A program made the position numbers and the translations under genes. From assembly GCA_037953745.1 (NCBI GenBank), contig JBAKBP010003106.1:12501-76500 (forward strand): 64,000 nucleotides of DNA. Reading direction: 5' to 3'. The notes under the pieces are model-generated. The model was not told where the DNA came from. It did no database searches and saw only the letters and a program-made list of their open reading frames with translations. Shown piece by piece: positions 1-10,000 of the stretch. Every line of letters starts with the position of its first letter. Position 1 is the first letter of the stretch. Origin of the DNA: Lithodes maja. Taxonomy: Eukaryota; Arthropoda; Malacostraca; Decapoda; Lithodidae.

Positions 1-251
1 AAGTTATAGCTATTGGTCTGTAGTTTGATGGATCTGAAGAGGCACCTTTTTTAGGAACTGGATGGATGTTTGCTTCTTTCCAGGGTACTGGGAAGCATGA
101 GGTATGAGTACACAGACGGAAATTTTTTGCCAATACAGGAGCGAGCACCAAGGAGCAATTCTTAAGTACTATTGGAGGAATTTCATCTGGACCAGGAGCC
201 TTATCTACTGAGAGATTCTGCAAAATAGTTTTGACATGTCTGGTGTGGATC
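1..251 (-). pseudogene. Reverse transcriptase N-terminal fragment of CR1-alpha
   Basis: The minus strand reads through an RT fingers segment with DKAPGPDEIPPIVLKN, then PVPWKEANIHPVPKKG, then SNYRPIAIT. These are the classical blocks just before catalytic motif A in CR1/jockey reverse transcriptases. The catalytic FADD region lies outside the window. The fragment ends at a TTAA (252-255) where a MITE is inserted. It belongs to the same ORF as the linker at 863-910 and 3609-4042. Frame is open here, so decay in this piece is limited to the insertions. Confidence 0.8.
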
Positions 252-255
252 TTAA

Positions 256-858
256 CCCGGGAACTGCCGGGAGACTCTTAAGAGTTCCCCCGGCGGACTG
301 CGGGAAGACTCTTAAGAGTAAGGGAAAACAAAAATCCATTTAAAACACCCCCCCAATTTTTTTTTTTTTTTTTTTGCCCCTGGGCCATGCCAAATATCAC
401 TCCTCCACCTCCCCTCCTTCCCCACTTTCCTCCCCTCCTTCAGTTATCACCTATTTTCCCTGTTATTCCCTTATTCTGTGGTATATTTTTGTGCTAACAT
501 TAGCGAGTTGGTAGCAGGGCGTTGTCATCACTGTTACCAAGCGTGGGAAAGAGCGAGAGAGAGACTATTGCGTAACAGTGTCTCTCCAGACAAGGAGAGG
601 GGAGGAGGATAGGGAGGTTGCCTCAGCCATACATTATGTAACTCCCGGCCTGTATCGCCGATTTTGACCATCCAAACACTGTTTCCACTTGTTTTATTGT
701 TGTAACAGGTTAATACCTTTATAATCAACCTATAATAGGCGCATATGGATAAGTATTAATGCTATTTATGGTAAAATAACGATGTTAGTGATGGGAACAG
801 CTCAAATACGTAAGCACAGGAGTGTGGTGTCTCATACCCCCCATGCGCAGCCGAGAGG
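256..858 (+). mobile_element. piggyBac-type MITE M1 (603 bp) with TTAA target duplication
   Basis: The element begins CCCGGGAACTGCCGGG and ends ..GCGCAGCCGAGAGG, and is flanked on both sides by TTAA (252-255 and 859-862). Its first ~65 bp match the terminal ~65 bp of the full piggyBac element ending at 56039. The reverse complement of its other end (CCTCTCGGCTGCGCA) matches that element's left end (CCTCTCCGCGGCGCA). It has no coding capacity. It interrupts CR1-alpha. It is more diverged than copies M2-M7 on the right side of the window, so it is probably an older insertion. Confidence 0.88.
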
Positions 859-862
859 TTAA

Positions 863-910
863 GTGAGGGAATTTCAGGCGAATTAAAATTAAGTACGGGG
901 ACATCTTGAT
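863..910 (-). pseudogene. EN-RT linker piece of CR1-alpha between MITE M1 and RTE-1
   Basis: Only 48 bp remain between the two insertions. On the minus strand they encode DVPVLNFNSPEIPSL in the frame that joins 3609-4042 to 1-251. The last 11 bp (900-910, GACATCTTGAT) are one copy of the RTE-1 target duplication; the other is at 3598-3608. Confidence 0.75.
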
Positions 911-3597
911 CCGACAGAGGATATACTTGAAAGAAAGAAAGAGGAGTTCTGGATGAATGTGGAGGCGTGCCTGGAGAAGTTTGACAAGAACGAAAGAATA
1001 TTTCTGATTGGGGATATGAATGGTAAGGTGGGTGATAGGAAAGTTGAGGGAGTGGTGGGAGGGTGGGGGGTACCATCAGAGGTGAATGGGAATGGTAGTG
1101 CACTTGTGGACGTATGTGTGGGGAGGAGGCTGTGGATAGCCAACACCTTCTTCCGACACAGAATGATCCACAGGTACACGTGGAAACGGATGTTGACAAT
1201 GAAGGATAAGACAGTGGTGGAACGAAAGTCATTGATTGATTATGTATGTGTGGATGAACGAATGAAGAAATCTGTGATGGATGCTAGGGTGTATAGGGGT
1301 ATTGGAGGGGGTCTGTCTGATCATTATGTAGTGGTAGCTAAGGTTAGGATACAAAAGAAGTGGGTGAGGAGAGCGGGACGGAGGCGAGAGGAGGGTGGAA
1401 TGGTGAGGAGGGTGGAGAGGTTGCAGGAGGAGGAAGTCAGGGAGGAGTACAGGAGAGCAGTGGAAAGACGACTAGGTGGGTTCGACCTGGAAGTTATGGA
1501 GGAAGTGGAGGAGATGAGCAAGGTGTTTAAGGATGAGATCTGTGCAGCATGTGAGGAGGTGTGTGGAGTGAGGAGAAGAGGGAGGGGAGTGAAAGGTACA
1601 GCATGGTGGACAGAAGAGGTAAGAATAGCTGTGGAAGAAAAGAAGAAAGCATATAGAGAGTGGTTGGGTAGTAGAGGGAATGAAGATTCCGAGAGACAGA
1701 AACGAGCGAGGTACGTGGAGAGTAAGAGGGTGGTGAAGAGAGTAGTGAAGGAAAGTAAGAGAAGAGTAGATGAGGAATTTGGAAGGAATCTGAGTGTAAA
1801 ATGGAGGGAGAGTAAGAAACTGTTCTGGAAAGAAGTCAAGAAAGTTAGGGAAGGTAGCAAGGGAAACAGTAAGGGTGTGAAAGATAAGAATGGGAGAATG
1901 CTAGCCGAGAAGCAAGAGAGAGTCGAAAGATGGAGGGAGTACTTCAGTGAGTTGCTAAATGAAAGGAATGAAGAGCCAGCAAACATAGCTGGATATGGTA
2001 TGGGAGGGAGAAGAAGAGAAGTAGTGGAGGAGGAGGTGGGGATCAGGAGGTCAGAAGTGTGGGAAGCCATGAAAAGAGTGAAGTTGGGGAAAGCACCAGG
2101 AACAGATGGAGTGTGTGGGGAAATGTTGAGGTATGGTGGTGAGATAGTGATAGAATGGGTATGGAAAATGTGCAAACTAGCATGGGAGAAGGGGAGTGCA
2201 CCCGATGACTGGAAGACTGGCATAATAGTCCCCCTATATAAGGGCAAAGGGGAAAGAGGAGTGTGTGGTAACCACCGAGGAATATGTCTTCTAAGCGTAG
2301 TAGGGAAGGTATACAGTAGGGTAGTGATTGAGAGAGTGAGAGTGAGAACGGAGAAATGGATAGGCGACGAGCAGGGAGGCTTTAGGAAGGGAAGAGGATG
2401 TGTAGATCAGATTTTTACCCTGAATTGTGTTGTGGAGAAGTATCTGGAGAAGAAACAAAAGGTGTATGTTGCCTTTATGGACTTGGAGAAGGCCTATGAC
2501 AGAGTGGATAGAGAAGGTTTGTGGAAAGTACTTAGAATATACGGAGTAGAGGGCAAGTTGCTGAAAGCAGTGAAGAGCATGTATGAGGGTGCAAAGGCAG
2601 CAGTACGTGTGGAGAGTGAGCAGAGCGAGTTCTTTGACCTGAATGTTGGTTTGAAACAGGGGTGTGTGATGTCCCCGTGGTTGTTTACTGTATATATGGA
2701 TGGAGTTATGAAAGAAATACTATCAAGAGCAGTGGATGTTGGTGTATCGCTGAAAAGGGAGGGAATTGAGTGGAAGCTACCTATACTGCTGTTTGCGGAT
2801 GACACAGTTCTGATGAGTGATAATGAATGGGAGTTGCAGGGTCTGGTAAATGAGTTTGGAACAGTGTGCGAAAAACGGAATTTGAAGGTAAATACGGGGA
2901 AGAGCAAGGTTATGGTCTTCGAAAGGGGTGAAGTCACAGAGTGTGAGGTGAAGCTGAACGGTCAGGCTATGGAGATCGTCAACTCTTTTAAGTATCTGGG
3001 CAGTGTGTTGAGTAAAGATGGGACTATGGATGAAGAGGTGTGGGAGAGGGTACAACAGGGGAAGAGGGTTGTAGGAACGCTAAAAGCAGTAACAAGAAAT
3101 AGGGTGGTCAGTATGGAAGTGAAGAAGTCCTTGCATGACAGTGTGGTAATCCCGACACTGACTTACGGAAGCGAAGCATGGACGTTGGTTGAGAGACTCA
3201 GACCAAGAGTGAGAGCAGTGGAAATGAATTACTTAAGGAGTGCGTGCGGAATTACATGGAGGGATAGACAGACTAATGAGGAAGTAAGAAGGAGGTGTGG
3301 TGTGGAGGTAGATGTGCTGGAAAGTGTGAAAAGGAACAACTTGAGATGGTTCGGCCATATGGAACGTATGGAAAGCGAGAGAATGACTAAGAGGGTGTAC
3401 GAGAGCGAGGTGGAGGGACAGAGGGGGAGAGGTAGACCGAATATGAGGTGGAAGGATGGAGTGAGGAACTACATGAATGAAGGCGGTGCTGGTTGGGGGG
3501 AGGGGCGTCGACTGACTGGGGACAGAGGTGCATGGGGGCGGTTCGTTCGTGGCCACCCCTTCGGGGATCACGGCGTCAGGCAATAGATAGATAGATA
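911..3597 (+). mobile_element. RTE-1: 5'-truncated RTE-like non-LTR retrotransposon
   Basis: The insertion is bounded by an 11-bp direct repeat, GACATCTTGAT (900-910 and 3598-3608), and ends in a short TAGA microsatellite tail (about 3584-3597), as is usual for RTE elements. It lacks the first part of the endonuclease, so it is 5'-truncated. It landed in the EN-RT linker of CR1-alpha. Confidence 0.85.
953..3586 (+). CDS. RTE-like ORF2: partial AP endonuclease plus reverse transcriptase
   Basis: An 877-codon uninterrupted frame. The endonuclease is partial: it starts just before FLIGDMNGKVGD (GDxN metal/active-site block) and continues to LSDHYVVV (SDH block); the N-terminal Asn and Glu blocks are absent. 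RT blocks follow: KAPGTDGVCGEML, VCGNHRGICLLSVVGK, FRKGRGCVDQ, AFMDLEKAYDRVD (motif A), GLKQGCVMSPWLF (motif B), LLFADDTVLM (catalytic FADD), NSFKYLGSVL. The C-terminus has the RTE-type YGSEAWTL, RWFGHMERM and GRGRPNMRWKDG segments. The frame is open upstream of the first Met, back to the truncation point, so ATG 953 is only the first in-frame Met. The RT looks intact but the element cannot nick DNA without its EN N-terminus. Confidence 0.88.
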   Translation: MNVEACLEKFDKNERIFLIGDMNGKVGDRKVEGVVGGWGVPSEVNGNGSALVDVCVGRRLWIANTFFRHRMIHRYTWKRMLTMKDKTVVERKSLIDYVCVDERMKKSVMDARVYRGIGGGLSDHYVVVAKVRIQKKWVRRAGRRREEGGMVRRVERLQEEEVREEYRRAVERRLGGFDLEVMEEVEEMSKVFKDEICAACEEVCGVRRRGRGVKGTAWWTEEVRIAVEEKKKAYREWLGSRGNEDSERQKRARYVESKRVVKRVVKESKRRVDEEFGRNLSVKWRESKKLFWKEVKKVREGSKGNSKGVKDKNGRMLAEKQERVERWREYFSELLNERNEEPANIAGYGMGGRRREVVEEEVGIRRSEVWEAMKRVKLGKAPGTDGVCGEMLRYGGEIVIEWVWKMCKLAWEKGSAPDDWKTGIIVPLYKGKGERGVCGNHRGICLLSVVGKVYSRVVIERVRVRTEKWIGDEQGGFRKGRGCVDQIFTLNCVVEKYLEKKQKVYVAFMDLEKAYDRVDREGLWKVLRIYGVEGKLLKAVKSMYEGAKAAVRVESEQSEFFDLNVGLKQGCVMSPWLFTVYMDGVMKEILSRAVDVGVSLKREGIEWKLPILLFADDTVLMSDNEWELQGLVNEFGTVCEKRNLKVNTGKSKVMVFERGEVTECEVKLNGQAMEIVNSFKYLGSVLSKDGTMDEEVWERVQQGKRVVGTLKAVTRNRVVSMEVKKSLHDSVVIPTLTYGSEAWTLVERLRPRVRAVEMNYLRSACGITWRDRQTNEEVRRRCGVEVDVLESVKRNNLRWFGHMERMESERMTKRVYESEVEGQRGRGRPNMRWKDGVRNYMNEGGAGWGEGRRLTGDRGAWGRFVRGHPFGDHGVRQ

Positions 3598-3608
3598 GAC
3601 ATCTTGAT

Positions 3609-4042
3609 TTATTTCATCTAAGGTTGAGTTGGTGGAGAAAATATCCGCAAGAAGGTTAGCTTTACCTCGTGGGTCACTTACAAGATTGCCAATCGGAGAT
3701 TTTAATGGTGGAATGGATGAAGCAGTAGTGAAGTTGGATTTGAATGAGTTAAGAGTAGACCAAACTATTTTGTTATCATTTGGATTATTTAGAAGTTTAT
3801 TTGCCCGCTTGTGGAGAAAGTTTGATTTAGTTAGGTTTAATACAGTTTTGGCACGATTTCTGATGTTTCTAAAGTAATTAAAGGCTTCATGTGTTTTTTA
3901 TCTTGTGGATGCATTGTAGGCTATTGCTTTTTGTTCAGTTACTCTAGCACAATTATGGTCAAACCATTTAGCTGAATTAGATCTTTTACTGTACTTTTGA
4001 TGAGGAATAAAAGTTTCCATTCCAATTTTTACAAAATCTTGT
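3609..4042 (-). pseudogene. EN-RT linker of CR1-alpha
   Basis: The minus strand encodes a basic linker typical of CR1/jockey polyproteins: GMETFIPHQKYSKRSNSAKW, FDHNCARVTEQKAIAYNAST, then NNPNDNKIVWSTLNSFKSNF and IPPLKSPIGNLVSDPRGKAN. One in-frame stop follows YNASTR. The right edge abuts the left ITR of DIRS copy C, and the endonuclease continues at 16373 on the other side of that element. Confidence 0.75.
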
Positions 4043-4351
4043 ATTTATTAGTGGCCCCTCCATCAATGACGAACATGCCTATTACATAAGGCATCCTCTT
4101 CAAACACTAATCCGCCGTAGTTTGAATCTACCGCGCAGAGCATTTAAAATCTGAGGAGCCTTCATCATGAGCGCACGCGACCTCACTCATGGCTTCAGTC
4201 ATTATGAATTGGGTTCTCACTACGAAAAAACTTCGTAAAAAATAAAAAACAAAAAGAAAATAAGAATAACTATCCAATAAGCTTTCCATCATATCGTAGA
4301 TGTACTTGTGTGGATCTTTGACCAGACGCTGATTCAGGCGTCATTCTTCCT
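4043..4351 (+). repeat. Left ITR of DIRS copy C
   Basis: Begins ATTTATTAGTGGCCCC and runs to the GTCATTCTTCCTTC segment. The same ~300 bp occurs inverted at 16019-16330 (right ITR of this copy), inverted at 41031-41338 (left ITR of minus-strand copy A), and in plus orientation inside the right ITRs of copies B and A (19224-19577, 22738-23090). It contains a small hairpin, TACGAA facing TTCGTA, near 4219-4236. Confidence 0.85.
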
Positions 4352-5825
4352 TCTCTGCTCTGCGGTCAGCCGGCCCGGACGTGTTTCTCCACGCTCCGCT
4401 GGTTCCGCATTTGCTGCGTCCCTAGTGAGTTTTTTCTCATTTGTTTACTCCGGGATGTATCGAGTAAGGTTAGGATATGCGTAGCAGGAGTGTCCTGGGC
4501 TGGTTGCCCGCAGTGCAGTGTATTTTGGGTCGTGTGTTTGGGGCATCTATTTCGGATGTACCCTCGTGGTCCGGTTGTGGACAGGTGAACTTTTTCACAG
4601 TTAGCTAGCTTTGTGATGCAGGCGGCTTTCATTACGCGTTATTGCTTCCTTTTATCTTTCTGATGAGGTAGCGTATTTTTGCTGACGTTCCCAGCGTATT
4701 TTTCTTCACTTAGTGAAGTTTTTTCTGGGTCCCGAGTCAGTTCTTCCCTTTGCCGGAAGTATTTGCTACAGTGGTGTGTTGGTGGTGGTTCCTGTTGTGA
4801 TATAATTCAGTGCTTTTTGTTTATATTCCGACATGTTATTGTTATCCGTCTGCCTAGGCCTAGCCAGCCTCTCGTAGCTTTACCACATATACAAGTGTTA
4901 TTGATTTATTTTCTAAATATGTACTACTGTGTGATGTGTGTCCTGGTTTAGTTGTGTATTGGCTAATTCCACGGACTATTTATGTGTCCTGGGTTAGTTG
5001 TGTATTGGCTAATTCCACGGACTATGTTGGGCCCGCCGCCCGGCGTTAGTTGTGTTTTGGCTACGCCTCGGTCCTGTGTTGCGTTCAGATGGTATCTGGA
5101 CGGGGTGGGTTATTTCCGGCGGGTTTTTCTCGGTTACACCATGAAAATACCCGGCTGGTTGCCGAGTTTTGGCCACGCGTGGTTTAAAAACAGGCTTGTT
5201 TCCCCGGCGAGTGGGTGTCTGTGGCTCCCCAGGACTGCGTCTCTGGGGTGCCTGTTTCAGGCTCCTTCTGATTCCCGGCGGGTTGGCTGTACCCATCTAA
5301 CAGTGTTCATACGGACACGTGTTGTTTGTAGTTTTTTCGGTTTTGCAAAGCCAATATAAAACTATGCTGTTGTTGTATTTCCTCCCCGGAGATCTTTTAC
5401 AAAGATGTGGGGTTCGGAACAATTGGGGTTAACTTTTAAACTTTAAATCACCCGGCGGGTGCAACCTGGTAGGGTGGGATGACCGAATTTGCAAAATTCA
5501 GTTTAGTTGACCAGACAATTGAGGGATGCATTGTGTATCGCCTCCTTCAACATACGGCAATTTAAGGCACAATTGGGGTTAACGTTTTTTAAACTAATAT
5601 TCACACCCGGCGGGTGCTCCCTGGAAGGGTGGGAATAACGAATTTACAATTCAGTTAGTTAACCAGACAATTGCGGGATACGTTTTGTATCGCCGCCTTC
5701 AACATACGGCGATCTAAAAAGATACTTCGGGAGAAGTTAGATCTCGTATATTTGTCAGGCTTCCCAGTTTTTGATCTACGAGATAATTCGGGGGCCGGCG
5801 TCTTTTTTAGTTTTTTTTTTCCAAA
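4352..5825 (+). other. 5' leader of DIRS copy C, first part (noncoding)
   Basis: No credible coding region. 4352-5350 matches the leader of copy A in inverted orientation (about 40000-41030). 5355-5825 is the start of tandem leader unit U1, with blocks beginning CCCGGCGGGTGC, then ATTTGCAAAATTCAG, then CAACATACGGCG. A pair of 8-mers ATCTCGTA and TACGAGAT (about 5743-5786) can form a long-range stem. The leader is cut at 5825 by RTE-2. Confidence 0.7.
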
Positions 5826-6097
5826 TTTCCAAGATGTGGTGGGCTGATCCTTTGTCAGAGTGAGGGTTGGTGTCCTCTACTTCCCATAGCCCCTTCTATC
5901 TTTTTCTCCTTCTGCATCTCTAATTTTTTCAAATGGCGTAGGGATGCGGCGACCCCAACGCCCGCCACTTTCTGGTGCAGGTAGCCTCCTCTGTGGTGGA
6001 GGGGTGAGAAATTTCCACCACCGCTTTTCTCCGGCGAGACGTAGAAGTCGGCTAAAGGGGATCGGGGGCGGGGGGCCTGGTATCCTTCTCCCCTTAA

Positions 6098-6703
6098 ATA
6101 AATCTACCAAAAAAACGAGACAGAGATAGGGGCGAGGGAACGCGTTCGTGGTCCCGGACCCTAAGAATAGGAGCTTTGAATGTGCGTGGATGTAGTACGA
6201 ATGAGAAGCGAGAGGATATTGGAAGGTTATTTGAAAGAAGGATGTATGATGTCCTTGCACTGAATGAAACAAAGATGAAAGGAGAGGGAGAAGTGGATTT
6301 TGGAAACGTGATAGGTAGAAAGTCTGGAGTAGACGAGGGAGTCAGGGGGAAAGAAGGAGTGGCTATTATTGTGAAGGAGGAGTTGAGAGAGTTTATAAAA
6401 GAGTGGAAAGAGGTGTCATCAAGGCTAATGTGGGTGAGAATGCGGTTTAAGGGTGAAAGGTGGGTTTTTGTAAGTGCGTATGGACCAGGAAGTGAAAGAG
6501 AGTTAGACGAGGTAGAGGGTTTCTGGGAGGATTTGAGAGATTGTCTACAAGGGTTTGATGACAATGAAAATGTTATAGTTTTAGGGGACCTAAATGCTAG
6601 GGTAGGAAATGAGCCTGTTGAGGGAGTCATCGGTAGTTTTGGTGTGGATGGTGTAAACGAGAGTGGAGAAAGACTGAAAAATGTATGTGAAGAGTGTAGG
6701 TAA
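6098..6703 (+). pseudogene. RTE-2 AP endonuclease domain (5' part of ORF, ends at a frameshift)
   Basis: The open frame starts after a stop at 6095-6097 and has no ATG ahead of the domain; the first conserved residues are TLRIGALNVRG (Asn block). It continues with VLALNETKMKG (catalytic Glu block), VSAYGPG and VLGDLNARVGNEP (GDxN block), and stops after NVCEECR at 6701-6703. In RTE-1 the equivalent position continues directly into ANTFFRHRMIHRYTW. Here that continuation is in another frame, so a small deletion has broken the ORF. Confidence 0.78.
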
Positions 6704-9104
6704 TACGTTCTTCAAAAAAAGGCGTATACACAAGTACACCTGGCATAGACTTGTGAGGGGAGAGATTGTAGAGAGGGCATTGATGGATTATGTGCTGGTG
6801 ACAAGGGAAAGATTGTGTAGACTGCTGGATGTGAATGTGATGAGAGGTGAGGCGGAGGGTATGTCAGATCATTACCTGGTGGAGGGAAAGCTAAGAGTTA
6901 AGAGTTACAGGAGAATAAGAGACAAGCGTGAAGTAAGAGAGGTAATAAAAGTTAGTGAGTTAGAGAAGAGTGAAAAAGAGAGGGAGTACAAGGAAAGACT
7001 AAATGAAAAGTGGATGGAAGTGAGAGAGATGGAAGAGAGAGAAGTAGAGGTTGAATGGCAACAGTTTAAGGAAGGAGTGAAAGCAAGTGCAGAGGTAGTA
7101 TGCGGCAAAAGGAAAGTAGGAGGCAGAGGTATCAGGAAGGGAAGCGAGTGGTGGAATGATACGGTGAGAAAGGCAGTTGAGGAGAAGAGACAGTGTTTTG
7201 AGAGGGTTTTACAGGATGGTAGTGTTGAGGTATGGGAGAGGTACAAGGAGAAAAGGAGAGAGGCAAAACGGAAAATTAGAGAAGCGAAAAAAGATGCAAA
7301 CGAAAGGTGGGGCCAAAGGCTGAGTGAGAATTTTGAAGAACGAAAGAAGATGTTCTGGAAGGAGGTAAATAAAGTAAGGAAAGGAGGACAAAAGAGGGAA
7401 GAGTCAGTGAAAGATGAAAATGGAGAATTACTAGTGGAACCAGTTGAAGTGAGGAAAAGATATGCCGAGTATTTTGAATCTTTGTTAAATACAAGAGATG
7501 GAAGAGAAGCAGTGATTGAAGCAGAGGTGGATGGAGATGGGTTACCCAGGCCACCCAGGTGGCAGGGAATGAATGAAAGGATTGAGGAAAATGAGGTGAA
7601 AGAAGCAGTGAAACAAATGAGAGCGGGAAAAGCAGAAGGTTTGGATGGTATTGCTGTGGAGTGTATAAAGAAGGGTGGAGATGTGATAATAGATTGGTTG
7701 GTGAGACTTTTCAATGTGTGCTTTGTTGTGTCAATGGTACCAATAGACTGGAAGAGTGCATGTATTGTGCCGTTGTACAAGGGGAAGGGAGATCGGCAGG
7801 AGTGTTCAAGTTATAGAGGTATTAGTTTATTGTCAGTGGTTGGAAAGCTGTATGGCAGGGTGTTGATAGAGAGGATAATACAGTGTACGGAAGTTGCAAT
7901 AGGAGAAGAACAGTGCGGTTTTAGGAGGGGAAGAGGGTGCGTGGATCAGATGTTTGCAGTAAGACAATTATGCGAGAAGTATTTAGAGAAGCATAAGGAG
8001 ATATTTTGGGCTTTTATGGACTTGGAAAAAGCGTATGATCGTGTGGACCGTGAAGCAATGTGGAAGGTGTTAAGGATTTATGAAATAGGAGGAAATTTGT
8101 TAGAAGCAGTTAAGAGTTTTTATGAAGGGATCAGAGCATGTGTGAGAGTAGGAAATGGTGAGTTGAGTGAATGGTTTGAGGTAAAGGTAGGTTTGCGACA
8201 GGGTTGTGTAATGTCACCATGGCTGTTTAATATGTTTATGGATGGTGTGGTGAGGGAGGTGAAAAGGAGGACTATGGGAAGAGGATTGGGTTTAGTAGGA
8301 AAGAATGGTAGAGATTGGGAGTTGAATCAGTTGCTGTTCGCTGATGACACAGCATTGGTGGCGGATTCTGATGAGAAACTGCAGCGGGTAGTCAAAGAGT
8401 TTGGTGTGGTTTGTGGAAGGAGGAAACTGAAGGTGAACGTCAATAAAAGTAAAGTAATGGTGTGTAATAGGGGAGAGCATAGGGTGAATCTAGATGTGAG
8501 GCTGGATGGGGAAATATTGGAACAAGTAGAGTGTTTTAAATATCTAGGAGGAACGATAAGCAGGAGTGGAGGTATGGAAGTGGAGGTAAAACAGAGAGTG
8601 TGTGAAGGAAGGAAGGTTTTCGGAGCAATGGGAAGTATGTGGAAGACGAGAAATCTCGGAGTGAAAGTAAAAAGTGCACTGTATCAAGGAATTGTTGTGC
8701 CAACAGTGATGTATGGGGCTGAAACATGGGCTCTGAAGAAAAAGGAGAAAAGAGGGCTGGATGTGATGGAGATGAGCTGCTTGAGGAGTATGTGTGGAGT
8801 TACTCGTAGAGACAGATTGAGGAATGAAGAGATACGTAGGAGAGTGGGGCAGCAGGAACATTTGTCAGCCAGAGTGGACAGAAGGGTGCTGAGCTGGTAT
8901 GGTCATGTTGAACGAATGGGAGATGAAAGGCTTACAAAGAGAATATGTGAGTCAGGTACAAGGGGAGATAGAAGGGCAGGAAGACCCCCATTGAGATGGA
9001 GAGACTGTGTAAGAAAGGCTTTGGATGATAGAGGAATGACTATAGATCAGGCAGGGGAAGTGGTGGTGGACAGGAGTGAATGGAGAATGCTTGTGAATAG
9101 TTGA
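6681..9104 (+). CDS. RTE-2 EN C-terminus plus reverse transcriptase (frame-shifted from 6098-6703)
   Basis: An 807-codon frame. Genuine homology begins at VGNTFFKKRRIHKYTW, about six codons in; the first few codons overlap the upstream frame and are not conserved. It includes MSDHYLVEGKL (EN SDH block), KAEGLDGIAVECIK, YRGISLLSVVGKLYGR, FRRGRGCVDQ, AFMDLEKAYDRVD (motif A), GLRQGCVMSPWLF (motif B), LLFADDTALV (catalytic FADD), FKYLGGTIS and the C-terminal YGAETWAL, SWYGHVERM and GRPPLRWRD segments. The RT is otherwise uninterrupted to the stop at 9104. It was one ORF with the segment upstream before the frameshift. Confidence 0.85.
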   Translation: MYVKSVGNTFFKKRRIHKYTWHRLVRGEIVERALMDYVLVTRERLCRLLDVNVMRGEAEGMSDHYLVEGKLRVKSYRRIRDKREVREVIKVSELEKSEKEREYKERLNEKWMEVREMEEREVEVEWQQFKEGVKASAEVVCGKRKVGGRGIRKGSEWWNDTVRKAVEEKRQCFERVLQDGSVEVWERYKEKRREAKRKIREAKKDANERWGQRLSENFEERKKMFWKEVNKVRKGGQKREESVKDENGELLVEPVEVRKRYAEYFESLLNTRDGREAVIEAEVDGDGLPRPPRWQGMNERIEENEVKEAVKQMRAGKAEGLDGIAVECIKKGGDVIIDWLVRLFNVCFVVSMVPIDWKSACIVPLYKGKGDRQECSSYRGISLLSVVGKLYGRVLIERIIQCTEVAIGEEQCGFRRGRGCVDQMFAVRQLCEKYLEKHKEIFWAFMDLEKAYDRVDREAMWKVLRIYEIGGNLLEAVKSFYEGIRACVRVGNGELSEWFEVKVGLRQGCVMSPWLFNMFMDGVVREVKRRTMGRGLGLVGKNGRDWELNQLLFADDTALVADSDEKLQRVVKEFGVVCGRRKLKVNVNKSKVMVCNRGEHRVNLDVRLDGEILEQVECFKYLGGTISRSGGMEVEVKQRVCEGRKVFGAMGSMWKTRNLGVKVKSALYQGIVVPTVMYGAETWALKKKEKRGLDVMEMSCLRSMCGVTRRDRLRNEEIRRRVGQQEHLSARVDRRVLSWYGHVERMGDERLTKRICESGTRGDRRAGRPPLRWRDCVRKALDDRGMTIDQAGEVVVDRSEWRMLVNS

Positions 9105-9823
9105 GTGAACACATGGTCATTTGGAGTAAGGGGTCGGGCGCAAGTTCGACTAGATAATAGTCCATCAGGCGCCTGGCCCGGGGGGACGATTAATATGAAG
9201 GGTGTGCCTGGAAGTGTGGTGGGAGGGCTTGTGGCTTTGGCTCCGCTGCATGTCTGCCTGCCGAGATCGGAACCTCTCCGGGTGGTCAGGGGCCGGGGGA
9301 GTGCTGGAGCGACCTTGGTAACCCTGGTCTCTGGGTCTTCTCCTGGGTGACCTGGATGTGTGTGAGTTTGTGTTTTTTATCTGTGTTTATTTTTTGTTTT
9401 ATGTTGTTTTTGTGTTTTCCCTGTTCTTGCTCTGTCTTGAGTCGGCTACCCCCAAAATGGGGATTGGGCCTGAGCATATAGATAGACAGATAGATAGATA
9501 GAATCTTGAAACAAACGCCACCGGAAAGACTTAATCAGTTATAAACGCCATGCTGGTCTTTATATATTATGTCAGAGGGTATTCATAAATCTTTTGGACA
9601 AATTAAGATATTCGAAATCTTTTACTTAGGAAACCCCACCGCGTAGCGAGCTGTAGTCGTTGAGTATTACGTCTCGTTACCCGGCGGGTTATTTAACACT
9701 TGTGTGCGAACATGTTTGGGTTAACCTTATGAGCATTAATTCCTGGAAATTTTCTTTTTTTCCAGAGCTGGGTCCCGGCGGGTCTATGCAGAACCTGGAG
9801 TAATTGTCCCACCAGTCTCTGTC

Positions 9824-10000
9824 ATGGCTACCTTTGCCCCGGTTTTTGCTTTATGCATTACGCCCTCCTGTTCAGGTATCCCTATTTTTGCGCACACCTT
9901 TTGTATAAAATGTGTTAAACTGTCTCGTTTGGTGTGGGTTACCTTTCCGGCGTTTTTTCTCGTTGCTCCGAGAACACCGTTTTTGTTTACCGAGTTTTAG
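9824..10000 (+). pseudogene. Relic of the DIRS Cys-rich leader ORF, unit U1
   Basis: 58 codons beginning MATFAPVFALCITPSCSG and continuing IPIFAHTFCIKCVK. It parallels the intact 105-codon ORF of copy A (29109-29426), which begins MATQDPVFALCVTPSCSG. After the CIKCVK segment the homology ends, so the second Cys pair (CTFC in copy A) is lost. An ATG in strong context (GTCATGG) lies 59 bp after a pyrimidine-tract CAG. Confidence 0.65.

Larger units (their letters stand above)
5826..9500 (+). mobile_element. RTE-2: near full-length RTE-like element (3.7 kb)
   Basis: Inserted in the DIRS leader: the sequence at 5801-5825 (..TTTTTTCCAAA) resumes at 9501 (GAATCTTGAAACAAACGCC), and the uninterrupted version lies at 11415-11470. 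It has about 350 bp of 5' sequence, an EN-RT coding region broken by a frameshift near 6700, about 390 bp of 3' UTR, and a TAGA-rich tail (9477-9500). Related to RTE-1 but clearly diverged at protein level, so a different subfamily or older split. Confidence 0.82.

Noticed and set aside
1324..2247. Long minus-strand frames opposite RTE-1 and RTE-2 (also 6905-7780)
   Set aside because: Ser/Thr/Pro-rich shadows of purine-rich coding strands; no domain, and the plus-strand RT explains the sequence.
5009..5359. Overlapping 95-125 codon frames in the DIRS leader
   Set aside because: Not conserved in frame in the copy A leader; no domain.
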